A DNA stretch of 64,000 bases. Source: Algihabitans albus (GTDB taxonomy: Bacteria > Pseudomonadota > Alphaproteobacteria > Kiloniellales > DSM-21159). Where the stretch lies: assembly GCF_003572205.1 (NCBI RefSeq), contig NZ_QXNY01000002.1:1047283-1111282 (forward strand), written 5' to 3'. Positions 1-7,928 of this stretch are shown piece by piece. The notes under the pieces were generated by a model. It worked only from the letters and a program-made list of their open reading frames with translations. It had not been told where the DNA came from and made no database searches. The position numbers and the translations under genes were made by a program. The first letter of the stretch is position 1, and each line of letters opens with the position of its first letter.

Positions 1-78
1 GGTCGCCAGCCCCGCCACGTCGGACGGGGCAATCTGGCCGGACACGGACAGGCGCGAAGAGACGATCTTCGGCTCCAT
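1..78 (-). CDS. DUF442/TIGR01244-type sulfur transferase, N-terminal fragment cut by the window edge
   Basis: Only the first 26 codons are inside the window. They read MEPKIVSSRLSVSGQI and continue with APSDVAGLA, the usual opening of the DUF442 sulfur transferase family (the phosphatase-like rhodanese half of Blh proteins). The ATG is preceded by a GGGAG ribosome site about seven bases upstream. It starts 30 bases after the stop of the upstream MBL-fold gene, so the two form one unit. In this family the pair works in sulfide and persulfide detoxification. The family call rests on a short N-terminus and would need the rest of the gene. Confidence 0.7.
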   Translation of the reverse strand, partial: MEPKIVSSRLSVSGQIAPSDVAGLAT

Positions 79-108
79 GACAGAGCTCCCTTCGGAAAAA
101 CGGCGGGC

Positions 109-1002
109 CTACAGCGCGTCGAGCGGGATCTTCAGGTAGCGGGTCCCGTTGTCCTCGGGCGGCGGCAGCGCGCCGGCGCGCATGTTCACCTGGATCGAGG
201 GGAGGATCAGCCGCGGCATGCCCAAGGTCGCATCACGGGCGCTGCGCATTTCCACGAAGTCCGCCTCCGTCACGCCGTCGTGGACGTGGATGTTCTTGGC
301 TCGCTCTTCCGCTACCGTGGTCTCGTTGGCGACCTCGCGGCCGCCGTTGGCGCCGTAGTCGTGGCACATGAAGAGACGCGTCTGCGGCGGTAAGGCGAGG
401 ACCCGCTTGATCGAGCGGAACAGCGTCCGGGCGTCGCCGCCGGGAAAGTCGCAGCGCGCCGTGCCGGAATCCGGCATGAAGAGCGTGTCGCCGACGAAGG
501 CCGCATCGCCGATCACATGCACCATGCAGGCCGGAGTATGCCCTGGCGTATGCATGGCGAATGCGGTCATGCCGCCGATCTCGTAAGTGTCGCCATCCAG
601 GAACAGGCGGTCGAACTGGCTGCCGTCATGCCGGAAATCGCTGCCGGCGTTGAAGACCTTGCCGAAGATCTCCTGCACCTGGACGATCTTCTCGCCGATG
701 CCGATCCTGCCGCCGAGCCGGCTCTTCAAGTAGGGCGCGGCCGAAAGGTGGTCGGCATGCACATGCGTCTCGATCAGCCAGGTCACCTCGAGGCCCTGGC
801 GCTCGACCGCGTCGGCGATCTCGTCGGCCGAGACGGTGGCCGTGCGTCCGGAGGCCGGATCGAAATCCAGCACGGAGTCCAGAATGGCGCAGGCCTTGGA
901 GCCGGGATCCCTGACCAGATAGCTGAAGGTGTTGGTTGCCGCTTCGAAGAAGGTCGTGACCTCGGGTTTGACCGAGGTGTCGACCGGATAGGTAAGTTCC
1001 AT
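109..1002 (-). CDS. MBL-fold metallo-hydrolase, persulfide-dioxygenase-like
   Basis: A 297-residue metallo-beta-lactamase-fold protein. Metal ligands are visible as HVHADH (H80, H82, D84, H85), H151 within HTPGH, D172 in VGDTLF and the late CHDY histidine near 217. This ligand layout fits the ETHE1/Blh group, which oxidises glutathione persulfide to sulfite using one iron. The following gene is a DUF442 sulfur transferase, the usual partner in BigR/SqrR-controlled sulfide-resistance operons, which supports a sulfide role over generic glyoxalase II. No BigR-type repressor gene is in the window. Dioxygenase rather than hydrolase activity is inferred from family and context. Confidence 0.82.
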   Translation of the reverse strand: MELTYPVDTSVKPEVTTFFEAATNTFSYLVRDPGSKACAILDSVLDFDPASGRTATVSADEIADAVERQGLEVTWLIETHVHADHLSAAPYLKSRLGGRIGIGEKIVQVQEIFGKVFNAGSDFRHDGSQFDRLFLDGDTYEIGGMTAFAMHTPGHTPACMVHVIGDAAFVGDTLFMPDSGTARCDFPGGDARTLFRSIKRVLALPPQTRLFMCHDYGANGGREVANETTVAEERAKNIHVHDGVTEADFVEMRSARDATLGMPRLILPSIQVNMRAGALPPPEDNGTRYLKIPLDAL

Positions 1003-1123
1003 AGCCCAGTCTCCGCCGGTTTTCGCTGATCGGACGTTTCCCCGCGGCTGCTCGAGGAGAGAAAAGCCGCAGAGGCAACCTCTACGCCAATCAGCTAAGC
1101 GGTGATTTGAGCCATATCAATAT

Positions 1124-1131
1124 ATTCGAAT
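1124..1131. promoter_or_regulatory. ATTCGAAT palindrome upstream of the sulfide-type operon
   Basis: A perfect 8-bp palindrome (ATTCGAAT) lies in an AT-rich patch about 120 bases upstream of the MBL-fold gene. ATTC and GAAT half-sites are known from operators of sulfide-responsive ArsR-type repressors (SqrR/BigR), although there they are separated by a spacer. A further ATTC follows at 1146-1149. The site is short and could occur by chance. Confidence 0.25.
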
Positions 1132-1160
1132 GTGATAATGTTTAGATTCGGCAAACAGCG

Positions 1161-1652
1161 TTATTCCGCCGCAGCTTTCCGTCCCGACGACTGCGGCAAC
1201 TCGCCCCGAATGACGTAAGCCAGGGCCTGCACCACCTGCTCCGGCGCGCGCGCCACGGCGTTGGCGGCCGCATCCACCTCTTTCAGGGCATGATCGTGCT
1301 CCGGCGGATGCAGGGTGACGATGGGCTTGCCGAGCGCCGCCGCATAGCCGGCATCGAAAGCGGCGTTCCACTGCTTGTACTTTTCGCCGAAACGCACGAC
1401 CACGACGTCGGCCTCGGCGATCAGCCTGCCGGTACGGATCGCATTGAGCTGCGCGCCCTTGCGGTCGTGCCAGACCTTGTTCTCCTCGGCCCCGAAAATG
1501 ACAACGCCGCAGTCGTCGGAGTCCTCATGCACCGTCACCGGCGCCGTCAGCTCCACCGGCAGCTTGGCACGAGCGACGCCCTCGGCGATCTGCTCGCGCC
1601 AGTCGCTGTGAATCTCACCCGAGAGATAGATCTTCCAAGTCCGTCCACTCAT
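1161..1652 (-). CDS. YtoQ family protein (nucleoside 2-deoxyribosyltransferase-like fold)
   Basis: A 163-residue cytoplasmic protein beginning MSGRTWKIYLSGEIHSDWR. This opening, the internal GAEENKVWHDRKGAQLN stretch, the EADVVVVRFGEKYKQWNAAFDAG segment and the GKPIVTLHP segment are typical of the YtoQ family, related in fold to nucleoside 2-deoxyribosyltransferases. The biochemical function is not established. It is a stand-alone gene between the MBL gene and the RND pump, transcribed in the same direction as both, with gaps of roughly 60 and 160 bases. Family assignment is confident; function is not. Confidence 0.85.
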   Translation of the reverse strand: MSGRTWKIYLSGEIHSDWREQIAEGVARAKLPVELTAPVTVHEDSDDCGVVIFGAEENKVWHDRKGAQLNAIRTGRLIAEADVVVVRFGEKYKQWNAAFDAGYAAALGKPIVTLHPPEHDHALKEVDAAANAVARAPEQVVQALAYVIRGELPQSSGRKAAAE

Positions 1653-1709
1653 GCGCTGTCTTCCCTAAGTCATGTCGTTCAGACGCCAGAGGTGGGGTCT
1701 GCCATGCGA

Positions 1710-4700
1710 TTAGTCATCCCCCGGCGCGGCCTGCGGCGTGGCGCCCTGCGGTGCGGCTTGCGTCTTCGGCTCGTGACTGCGGTCGGGGAAAATCAGGCGC
1801 AGCACCACGTAGAAGACCGGCGTCAGGAAGAGTCCGAAGAAGGTGACGCCGAGCATTCCGGAGAAGACCGCCGTGCCGAGGGCTTGGCGCATCTCGGCAC
1901 CCGGACCGGTCGCGATCATCATCGGTACGACGCCCAGGATGAAGGCGAAGGCCGTCATCAGGATCGGGCGCAGGCGCAGGCGGCAGGACTCGACGGCCGC
2001 ATCAACGGCCGAGGCGCCCTCGGCCTGAGCCTGACGCGCGAACTCGACGATCAGGATGGCGTTCTTCGCCGCCAGGGCGACCAGCACCACCAACCCCACC
2101 TGGGTCAGGATGTTGTTGTCCATACCGCGCGTCATCACGCCGATCATCGCCGAGAGCACGGACATCGGCACGATCAGGATGATCGCCAGCGGCAACACCC
2201 AGCTCTCGTATTGCGCGGCCAGGACCAGAAAGACGAAGAGCACGGAGAGCAGGAAGATGAAGACGGCCGTATTGCCGGTCTGCCGCTCCTGGAACGCCAG
2301 TTCCGTCCACTCGAAGCTCATGCCGCCGGGCAAGACCTGAGCGGCCAGCTCTTCCATCGCATCCAGCGCATCGCCGGACGAGACCCCGGGCGCCGCGGCC
2401 CCCTGCACCGGAACGGAGGTGTAGAGATTGTAGCGCTGCACCAGGTCCGGGCCCGAGCGCAGTTCGACGTCGGCCAGCGTGCCCAGCGGCACCAGAGCGC
2501 CGTTCACTGAGCGGACCTTGAGCTGCTCGATATCGGCGATATCGAGACGGTGAGGCGTGTCAGCCTGGGCGCGCACCTGATAGACCCGGCCGAAGGCGTT
2601 GAAGTCGTTGACGTAGGTCGTCCCGAGATTCATTGAGAGCGTCTGAAAGATGCTGTCGATCGGCACGTTCAGCATCTGCGCGCGCACCCGGTCGATATTG
2701 AGGAAGATCTGCGGACTGGAGGCACTGAAGGTGGTGAAGACCTGCTGCAGGCGCGGATCCTGGTTCGCCAATCCGACCAGTTGATAGGCCGCCTCCAGGA
2801 CGCGGCGCATGTCCGCCGTGTTGAGCTCCTGAAGCTGGATCTTGAAGCCGCCCGCGGTGCCGATGCCCTGCACCGGCGGCGGTGGGATGGCGATGATGAA
2901 GGCCTCCTCGATCTGCTGCAGGGCGCCGAAAAGCTGGCCCACGATCGCTCCGGCCGGCTGGCCGTTGGCCAGGCGCTCCTCGAAGGGCTGGAAGGTCGCG
3001 AAGATCACGCCCGCATTGGTCGCGTTAGTGAAGGTGGCACCAGAGAAGCCGGCGAAACCGATGGCGTTGAGCACGCCCGGCACCTCCCTCACGACATCGG
3101 TCGCCCGCAGCAGCACCTCGTCGGTCCGGTTCAGCGAGGCGGCGTCGGGCAGCTGCACCACGACGATGGCGTAGCCCTGGTCCTGCTGGGGAATGAAACC
3201 GCGCGGAACGCTGTTGACCGACTGGACGGTGCCGAACAGCAGACCGGCGAAAACCAGCAGCATCAGCAGTCGCATAGCCTTGCGGCCAACCAGCGTCCGG
3301 ACACCGCCGGCATAGCCGCCGCTAAAACGGTCGAAGCCGCGATTGAAGCGATCGCCCGCCCAGAGCAGGCCACGCGCCAAGAAGAACTTCGGGCGCGGCG
3401 CATCGTGCGGCCTCAGCAGCAGCGCGGCCAGCGCCGGCGAGAGCGTCAGGGAGTTGAAGGTGGAGATGACCGTGGAGACCGTAATGGTCACGGCGAACTG
3501 CTGATAGAACTGGCCGCTGATTCCCGGAATGAAGGCGACCGGCACGAAGACCGCCAGCAGCACCAGCGAGGTTGCGATGATCGCCGTCCCGACCTCGTCC
3601 ATCGTGCGGTGGGCGGCCTCGCGCGGGGACAATCCGTCGCGGATGTTCCGCTCCACGTTCTCCACCACGAGGATCGCATCGTCGACCACGATGCCGATGG
3701 CCAGGACCAAGCCGAACAGCGTCAGCATGTTGATCGAGAAGCCCATGGCGCCCATCGCCAGGAAGGTTCCGATCAGCGACACCGGGATGGCGGCGACCGG
3801 AATCAGGGCGGTGCGCCAGGACTGCAGGAAGACCAGGATCACCAGCACGACCAGCAGCAAGGCCTCGAACAAGGTCGAGTAGACGGCGTCGATGGACTCG
3901 GAGATGAACTCGGTCGGGTTGTAGACGATCTCGTAGTCGAGTCCGGGCGGGAAGTCGCCCGAGACCCGCTCCATGATGGCGCGGATCTGATCGGCGGTCT
4001 CCAGGGCATTGGTACCGGGCCGCTGGAAGATGCCCAGCGCCACCGCCGGTTTGCCGTTCAGGTAGCTGTTGGTGACGTAGTCGCGCGCGCCGAGCTCGAC
4101 CCGGGCCACGTCCCACACGCGCACAATGCGCCCGTCATCGGTCGCGTTGACGATGATCCGGCGAAAGTCGCGCGGGTCGGAGAAGCGCCCCTGGGTGGAG
4201 ACGGTCACCTGGAAGGGCGTGCCGTCGGGCGAAGGTGGCGCCCCGATGGCACCTCCGGTCACCTGGACGTTCTGTTCCTGCAGCGCCTCGATGACGTCTG
4301 CGGCGGTCAGGCTGTAGGCCGACAGCTTGTCAGGGTCGAGCCAGACGCGGATCGAGAACTCGCGCTCGCCGAACAGCCGAACATCGCCGACCCCTGTCAG
4401 CCGGACGATTTCGTCGCGGACACGGGTGCGCGCATAGTTGGAGACATAGAGCTGGTCGTAGCTCTCGTCCGGCGAGAGCATATGCACGACCATCATGATG
4501 TCGGGGGACGATTTGCGGGTGGTCACGCCCTGGCGGCGCACCTCCTCCGGCAGACGCGGCTCGGCGACGGCGACACGATTCTGCACCAGAACCTGCGCCT
4601 GATCCAGGTCGGTTCCCAGCGCGAAGGTGACGGTGACCTGCACCTGCCCATCGCTGGTGGAGTAGGAGGACATGTAGATCATGCCCTCGACACCGTTGAT

Positions 4701-4910
4701 CTCCTGCTCCAGCGGCGTCGCCACGGTCTCGGCCACCGTCTCGGCGTTGGCGCCGGGATAGGAGGCGCTCACCACCACAGTCGGCGGCGCGATCTCCGGA
4801 TACTGGGAGATTGGCAGCGCGAAGAAGGCGATCAGGCCCGTCACCACCGTGACAATGGACAGAACCGTGGCGAAGATCGGCCGGTCGACGAAGAAGTGGG
4901 CGAAGTTCAT
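1710..4910 (-). CDS. RND multidrug efflux pump, inner-membrane transporter (HAE-1 family)
   Basis: A 1066-residue AcrB/MexB-type proton antiporter, close to the usual length of about 1040. It starts MNFAHFFVDRPIFATVLSI. The proton-relay aspartates sit in the TM4 motif GIVVDDAILVVENVER, and the partner lysine in AAKNAILIVEFARQ of TM10. Two large periplasmic loops contain the porter and docking domains. It expels amphiphilic compounds across the envelope together with the adaptor encoded directly upstream (9-base gap) and an outer-membrane channel not found here. No dedicated repressor gene is adjacent. Substrate range cannot be read from sequence. Confidence 0.96.
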   Translation of the reverse strand: MNFAHFFVDRPIFATVLSIVTVVTGLIAFFALPISQYPEIAPPTVVVSASYPGANAETVAETVATPLEQEINGVEGMIYMSSYSTSDGQVQVTVTFALGTDLDQAQVLVQNRVAVAEPRLPEEVRRQGVTTRKSSPDIMMVVHMLSPDESYDQLYVSNYARTRVRDEIVRLTGVGDVRLFGEREFSIRVWLDPDKLSAYSLTAADVIEALQEQNVQVTGGAIGAPPSPDGTPFQVTVSTQGRFSDPRDFRRIIVNATDDGRIVRVWDVARVELGARDYVTNSYLNGKPAVALGIFQRPGTNALETADQIRAIMERVSGDFPPGLDYEIVYNPTEFISESIDAVYSTLFEALLLVVLVILVFLQSWRTALIPVAAIPVSLIGTFLAMGAMGFSINMLTLFGLVLAIGIVVDDAILVVENVERNIRDGLSPREAAHRTMDEVGTAIIATSLVLLAVFVPVAFIPGISGQFYQQFAVTITVSTVISTFNSLTLSPALAALLLRPHDAPRPKFFLARGLLWAGDRFNRGFDRFSGGYAGGVRTLVGRKAMRLLMLLVFAGLLFGTVQSVNSVPRGFIPQQDQGYAIVVVQLPDAASLNRTDEVLLRATDVVREVPGVLNAIGFAGFSGATFTNATNAGVIFATFQPFEERLANGQPAGAIVGQLFGALQQIEEAFIIAIPPPPVQGIGTAGGFKIQLQELNTADMRRVLEAAYQLVGLANQDPRLQQVFTTFSASSPQIFLNIDRVRAQMLNVPIDSIFQTLSMNLGTTYVNDFNAFGRVYQVRAQADTPHRLDIADIEQLKVRSVNGALVPLGTLADVELRSGPDLVQRYNLYTSVPVQGAAAPGVSSGDALDAMEELAAQVLPGGMSFEWTELAFQERQTGNTAVFIFLLSVLFVFLVLAAQYESWVLPLAIILIVPMSVLSAMIGVMTRGMDNNILTQVGLVVLVALAAKNAILIVEFARQAQAEGASAVDAAVESCRLRLRPILMTAFAFILGVVPMMIATGPGAEMRQALGTAVFSGMLGVTFFGLFLTPVFYVVLRLIFPDRSHEPKTQAAPQGATPQAAPGDD

Positions 4911-4919
4911 CGGGCCGGC

Positions 4920-6131
4920 CTACTCAGCCACCGGCGGCAACTCGATCGGTTGCGGAGAGATCGTTACGCCGGGCCGCACCCGGATCAACCCGTTGACGAC
5001 GATCGTTTCCTGCCCGGTCAGACCTTCGCGGATCACGCGGTATCCGTCGATGCGCGGCCCGGGCCGCACCTCGCGCGGAGTGACCACGTCCTCTTCCCCG
5101 ACGACATAGACGATTCGGCGGTTCTGATCGCTGGCGATGGCCTCGTCCGGCAGCAGGATGCCCTCGTAAGGCAGCGACCCCGGCACGGAGACCACGCCGA
5201 AGAGGCCGGGCTGCAGAATCAGGTCCGGATTGGGAATGATGGCGCGCACGCGCATGGTGCCGCTGTCGGGGTCGACCCGGTTCTCGGAGAAGTTCATTCG
5301 GCCCACCACGGGCGCTTCGCGCGCATCGGACAGGCGAACCGTCACCTCCAAACCGCCGCCGCCTTCCTGCAGATTGACGCCGCGCTCGCGGGCGTCGCGG
5401 GCATAGGCGAGGAAGGAGCGCTCGTCGATATCGAAGTAGAAGTAGATCGGGTCCGTACTGACGATGGACGTCAGGATCGTATCGTTTTCCTCGACCAGAT
5501 TACCTTCGGAGATGTAGTTGCGGTCGATGCGCCCGCTCAACGGCGCCTGGATCTGGGTGTAGTCGAGATCGAGGCGCGCGCGCTCCAGCGCCGCCTCCGC
5601 CGCGGCGACCCTGGCCTGTGCCCCAAGGAAGCCCTCGCGCCGTTCGTCGACGGCCTGGCGAGAGATGTTGCCGCGCGTGACAAGCTGTTCGGCGCGGGCC
5701 AGATCCGACCGCGTGAAGGTCAGTTCGGCCTGAGCGCTGTCGAGTTCCGCCTGGGCCTGCCCCAGCGCCGTCTCGAAGGGACGCGAATCGATGGTGAAGA
5801 GAAGGTCGCCCTGCTGCACGATCTGACCATCGTCGAACAGGATGCTCTCGAGATACCCGCCCACGCGGGCACGAACCTCGACCTCGCTGACGGCTTCGAA
5901 GCGCCCGACGAATTCGTCGTCCTCGACGACTTGCTTCACCAGAGGCTGCGAGACGCTGACCTGCGGCGGCGGCGGCGCGCTCGGTGCATTCGCCTCGGCC
6001 TGCTCCTCGTCGCAGCCGACGAGCGCCAGAAGGGCCGCCGTCAGGGCGACTGCCGGCCAGACCCGGACCTTTCGCCCGCCCGGCGCTCCATTTAAACCAC
6101 GAAAGCGTCCAGCCCACATCGTGCAGGTCAT
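4920..6131 (-). CDS. RND efflux periplasmic adaptor (membrane fusion protein), lipoprotein
   Basis: A 403-residue AcrA/MexA-type adaptor. An N-terminal hydrophobic stretch ends in LALVGC, a lipobox that would anchor the mature protein to the inner membrane. It is followed by a barrel-sandwich strand pair (VEVRARVGGYLESILFDDGQIVQQGD), an alpha-hairpin rich in Q, A and E, and a beta-barrel and membrane-proximal domain. It is the first gene of the two-gene efflux operon and links the transporter to an outer-membrane channel. The chosen ATG at 6131 leaves a long pre-lipobox segment; another in-frame ATG lies four codons later. Confidence 0.93.
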   Translation of the reverse strand: MTCTMWAGRFRGLNGAPGGRKVRVWPAVALTAALLALVGCDEEQAEANAPSAPPPPQVSVSQPLVKQVVEDDEFVGRFEAVSEVEVRARVGGYLESILFDDGQIVQQGDLLFTIDSRPFETALGQAQAELDSAQAELTFTRSDLARAEQLVTRGNISRQAVDERREGFLGAQARVAAAEAALERARLDLDYTQIQAPLSGRIDRNYISEGNLVEENDTILTSIVSTDPIYFYFDIDERSFLAYARDARERGVNLQEGGGGLEVTVRLSDAREAPVVGRMNFSENRVDPDSGTMRVRAIIPNPDLILQPGLFGVVSVPGSLPYEGILLPDEAIASDQNRRIVYVVGEEDVVTPREVRPGPRIDGYRVIREGLTGQETIVVNGLIRVRPGVTISPQPIELPPVAE

Positions 6132-6373
6132 ATTCTCGTTTCCCAGTCAGTCGGATAACGCGCAGAGCACCGGGCTCGCCGGTGTCTGGCAATGCCCTTT
6201 ACCGCCCAGGGCGCAACTGCACAGTGAGATCCATCACAGGCGGTCGGGTCGAGCAACAGCTATCACGAGAAATAGACTAGCCTAAAACCGTTTCGTTTTG
6301 TCAGTCGTTTTCCAACACCTCATCCGAAACGTCACAGAACTGACCGCTCTTGTTTGAGTACGATTAATCGATT
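6132..6373. other. Intergenic region with the efflux operon promoter
   Basis: The roughly 240 bases hold no convincing gene. An imperfect inverted repeat AAAAC-N6-GTTTT (6284-6299) could be an operator for the efflux operon, such as a TetR-type site, but no regulator gene is adjacent and the arms are short. Confidence 0.3.
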
Positions 6374-6649
6374 TCATTGCTTACCGTATTCAACCAGAAG
6401 AAGGATACCGATCGCGATGAAGCCCAGACCGGCAACCAGCTTCAAGGGGAGAATCGCCAGATGGCGTTCCGCAAGGCTGCCGAGCAGGACGGCAACGGCG
6501 GTCGAGAGGATCAGCGCAGCGCTGGCCGACGCGAAAACAACGAGAGGCGGGTGACGCCGATCAGACGAAAAGAGAAGCGTCGCCACTTGGGTCTTGTCCC
6601 CCAGTTCAGCGAGAAAGACCGTAGCGAAGACCAACAGGAAGCTGCTCAT
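6374..6649 (-). CDS. Half-size TMEM165/GDT1 (UPF0016) family manganese exporter
   Basis: A 91-residue membrane protein with about three helices. The family signature ExGD(K/R)(T/S) is present as ELGDKTQ (residues 15-21). Full-size UPF0016 proteins carry two copies of this motif; this one has a single repeat and so probably works as a dimer. Members export Mn2+ (or exchange Ca2+/Mn2+ for protons). The gene lies directly behind a yybP-ykoY-type Mn2+ riboswitch on the same strand, which strongly supports manganese homeostasis. The start has only a weak GAGA-type ribosome site, just below a stable hairpin that may gate translation. Confidence 0.9.
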   Translation of the reverse strand: MSSFLLVFATVFLAELGDKTQVATLLFSSDRRHPPLVVFASASAALILSTAVAVLLGSLAERHLAILPLKLVAGLGFIAIGILLLVEYGKQ

Positions 6650-6662
6650 GTGGCATCTCTGT

Positions 6663-6710
6663 GGGGAGCCGGTTGCGACACCAATAGCGAAGCGCGCACC
6701 TCGGCTCCCC
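6663..6710 (-). promoter_or_regulatory. Hairpin between riboswitch aptamer and UPF0016 start (expression platform)
   Basis: On the transcribed strand GGGGAGCCG (6710-6702) pairs perfectly with CGGCTCCCC (6671-6663) across a 30-nt loop. No U-tract follows, so it is not a classical terminator. It ends 13 bases before the ATG, suggesting control of ribosome access. The same CUCCCC can also pair with the GGGGAG at the 5' edge of the aptamer (6839-6834), giving two mutually exclusive structures. The switching mechanism is inference. Confidence 0.6.
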
Positions 6711-6711
6711 T

Positions 6712-6840
6712 GGTGGCCGATGCGCCTTCGCCATAGGTCTCGCCAAACCGGTATCGGCCATACGCGCCACGGCGTCGGTCCGAAGACCTCTGCCGAGTCT
6801 GTTGACGCGCATCCCCTGTCGCTGGGGCGGCTACTCCCCT
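6712..6840 (-). promoter_or_regulatory. yybP-ykoY manganese riboswitch aptamer
   Basis: Read on the minus strand, the segment opens with AGGGGAGTAGCC, continues with GCGTCAACAGACTCGGC, and later has the loop GGTTTGGCGAGACC (6749-6736) enclosed by a GGCCGAT/ATCGGCC stem. These are the hallmark blocks of the yybP-ykoY Mn2+-sensing aptamer. It sits about 60 bases upstream of a UPF0016 gene, the classic target, which it would turn on when Mn2+ is high. Boundaries are approximate. Confidence 0.87.
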
Positions 6841-6905
6841 ACGGAGCGATTCGTAGATCGCATAACGCAAACCGCGACGCAAGAGGCGCGCACGCTGGAC
6901 GAGAT

Positions 6906-7928
6906 CTAATCGTAGGTAAGGTCGCGTGCCTTGCCGCGGAAAATCCAGTAGGACAGCGCGGTATAGGCGACGATCACAGGTAGCACGAAGAGCGTCCCGA
7001 TCAGAATGATCAACAGGCTTTCCGGCGCACTCGCCGCATCGTAGATCGTCAGACGCTCCGGCACCACATAGGGATAGAAAGAATAGGCGAGACCGGCAAA
7101 GGCCAGAACGAACAAACCCAGCGCCGCCGCGAAGGGGGCCCAGCTGAAGGCGTCGCCGCGGGCCGGAAGATGGCGCAGGCCCAGCCTGAGACCGGTGACG
7201 ATGGCGATGGACAGCAAGGGCAAGGGCGCCAGCAGCAGGACTTCCGGCACGACGAACCACCGGCCGAAGATCCGCGGACTGACCAGCGGCGACGCCAGCG
7301 ACACCGCCAGGATGCCGAGCACGACCAGCAACAGCAGGCGCTGCGCCCAGACCACCGCCTTCCGCTGCAGCGCGCCTTCCGTCCTCCAGATCAGCCAGCA
7401 GGCGCCGATGAAGGCATAACCGGCCGCCAGGCAGACGGCCGTCAAGCAGGCAAAGATCACGGTGCCGACCGTCTGTTCCAGCCCCATGACATAGAGGCCC
7501 AGCATGTAGCCCTGCGCCAGGGCTGTCATCAGCGATCCAGCGAAGAAGCTGCGGTTCCACAGATACTGGCGTTCGACCTGCACCTTGGCTCGGAACTCGA
7601 AGGACACGCCGCGCAGAATGAGTCCGACCAGCATGATCACCACCGGGATGTAGAGCGTGGAGAGGATCTGCCCGTGGGCGATCGGGAAGGCGACGAGCAA
7701 CAGCCCGACAGCCAGGACCAGCCAGGTCTCGTTGGCGTCCCAGAAAGGTCCGATCGAGGCGATCATCCGATCCTTCTCTTCCGCTGTCGCCCTGGCACAG
7801 AGCAGACCGACCCCCAGGTCGTAGCCGTCCAGGACGACGTAGATGAGGATCGAGAGACCCATCAGTACCGCGAAAACGACCGGCAGCCAGACGGTGGGAT
7901 CGCCGAAGAGAGTCAGCATCGCGCTCAC
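6906..7928 (-). CDS. cydB: Cytochrome bd-type quinol oxidase subunit II
   Basis: A 340-residue integral membrane protein with about eight or nine helices, the normal length for CydB/CioB. The segments VVLDGYDLGVGLL near the N-terminus and GPFWDANETWLVLAVGLLL are diagnostic of this subunit. With subunit I it forms the bd oxidase, which reduces oxygen to water with quinol and contributes to respiration at low oxygen or in the presence of cyanide, sulfide or NO. It overlaps the subunit I stop by four bases (translational coupling) and is the last gene of the GbsR-cydAB unit. Confidence 0.97.
   Translation of the reverse strand: MSAMLTLFGDPTVWLPVVFAVLMGLSILIYVVLDGYDLGVGLLCARATAEEKDRMIASIGPFWDANETWLVLAVGLLLVAFPIAHGQILSTLYIPVVIMLVGLILRGVSFEFRAKVQVERQYLWNRSFFAGSLMTALAQGYMLGLYVMGLEQTVGTVIFACLTAVCLAAGYAFIGACWLIWRTEGALQRKAVVWAQRLLLLVVLGILAVSLASPLVSPRIFGRWFVVPEVLLLAPLPLLSIAIVTGLRLGLRHLPARGDAFSWAPFAAALGLFVLAFAGLAYSFYPYVVPERLTIYDAASAPESLLIILIGTLFVLPVIVAYTALSYWIFRGKARDLTYD

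Noticed and set aside
2781..6095. A 1104-codon open frame opposite the RND pump genes
   Set aside because: It is antisense to two clear genes and its translation is rich in Arg, His, Asp and Gly with no domain. It reflects the high GC content.
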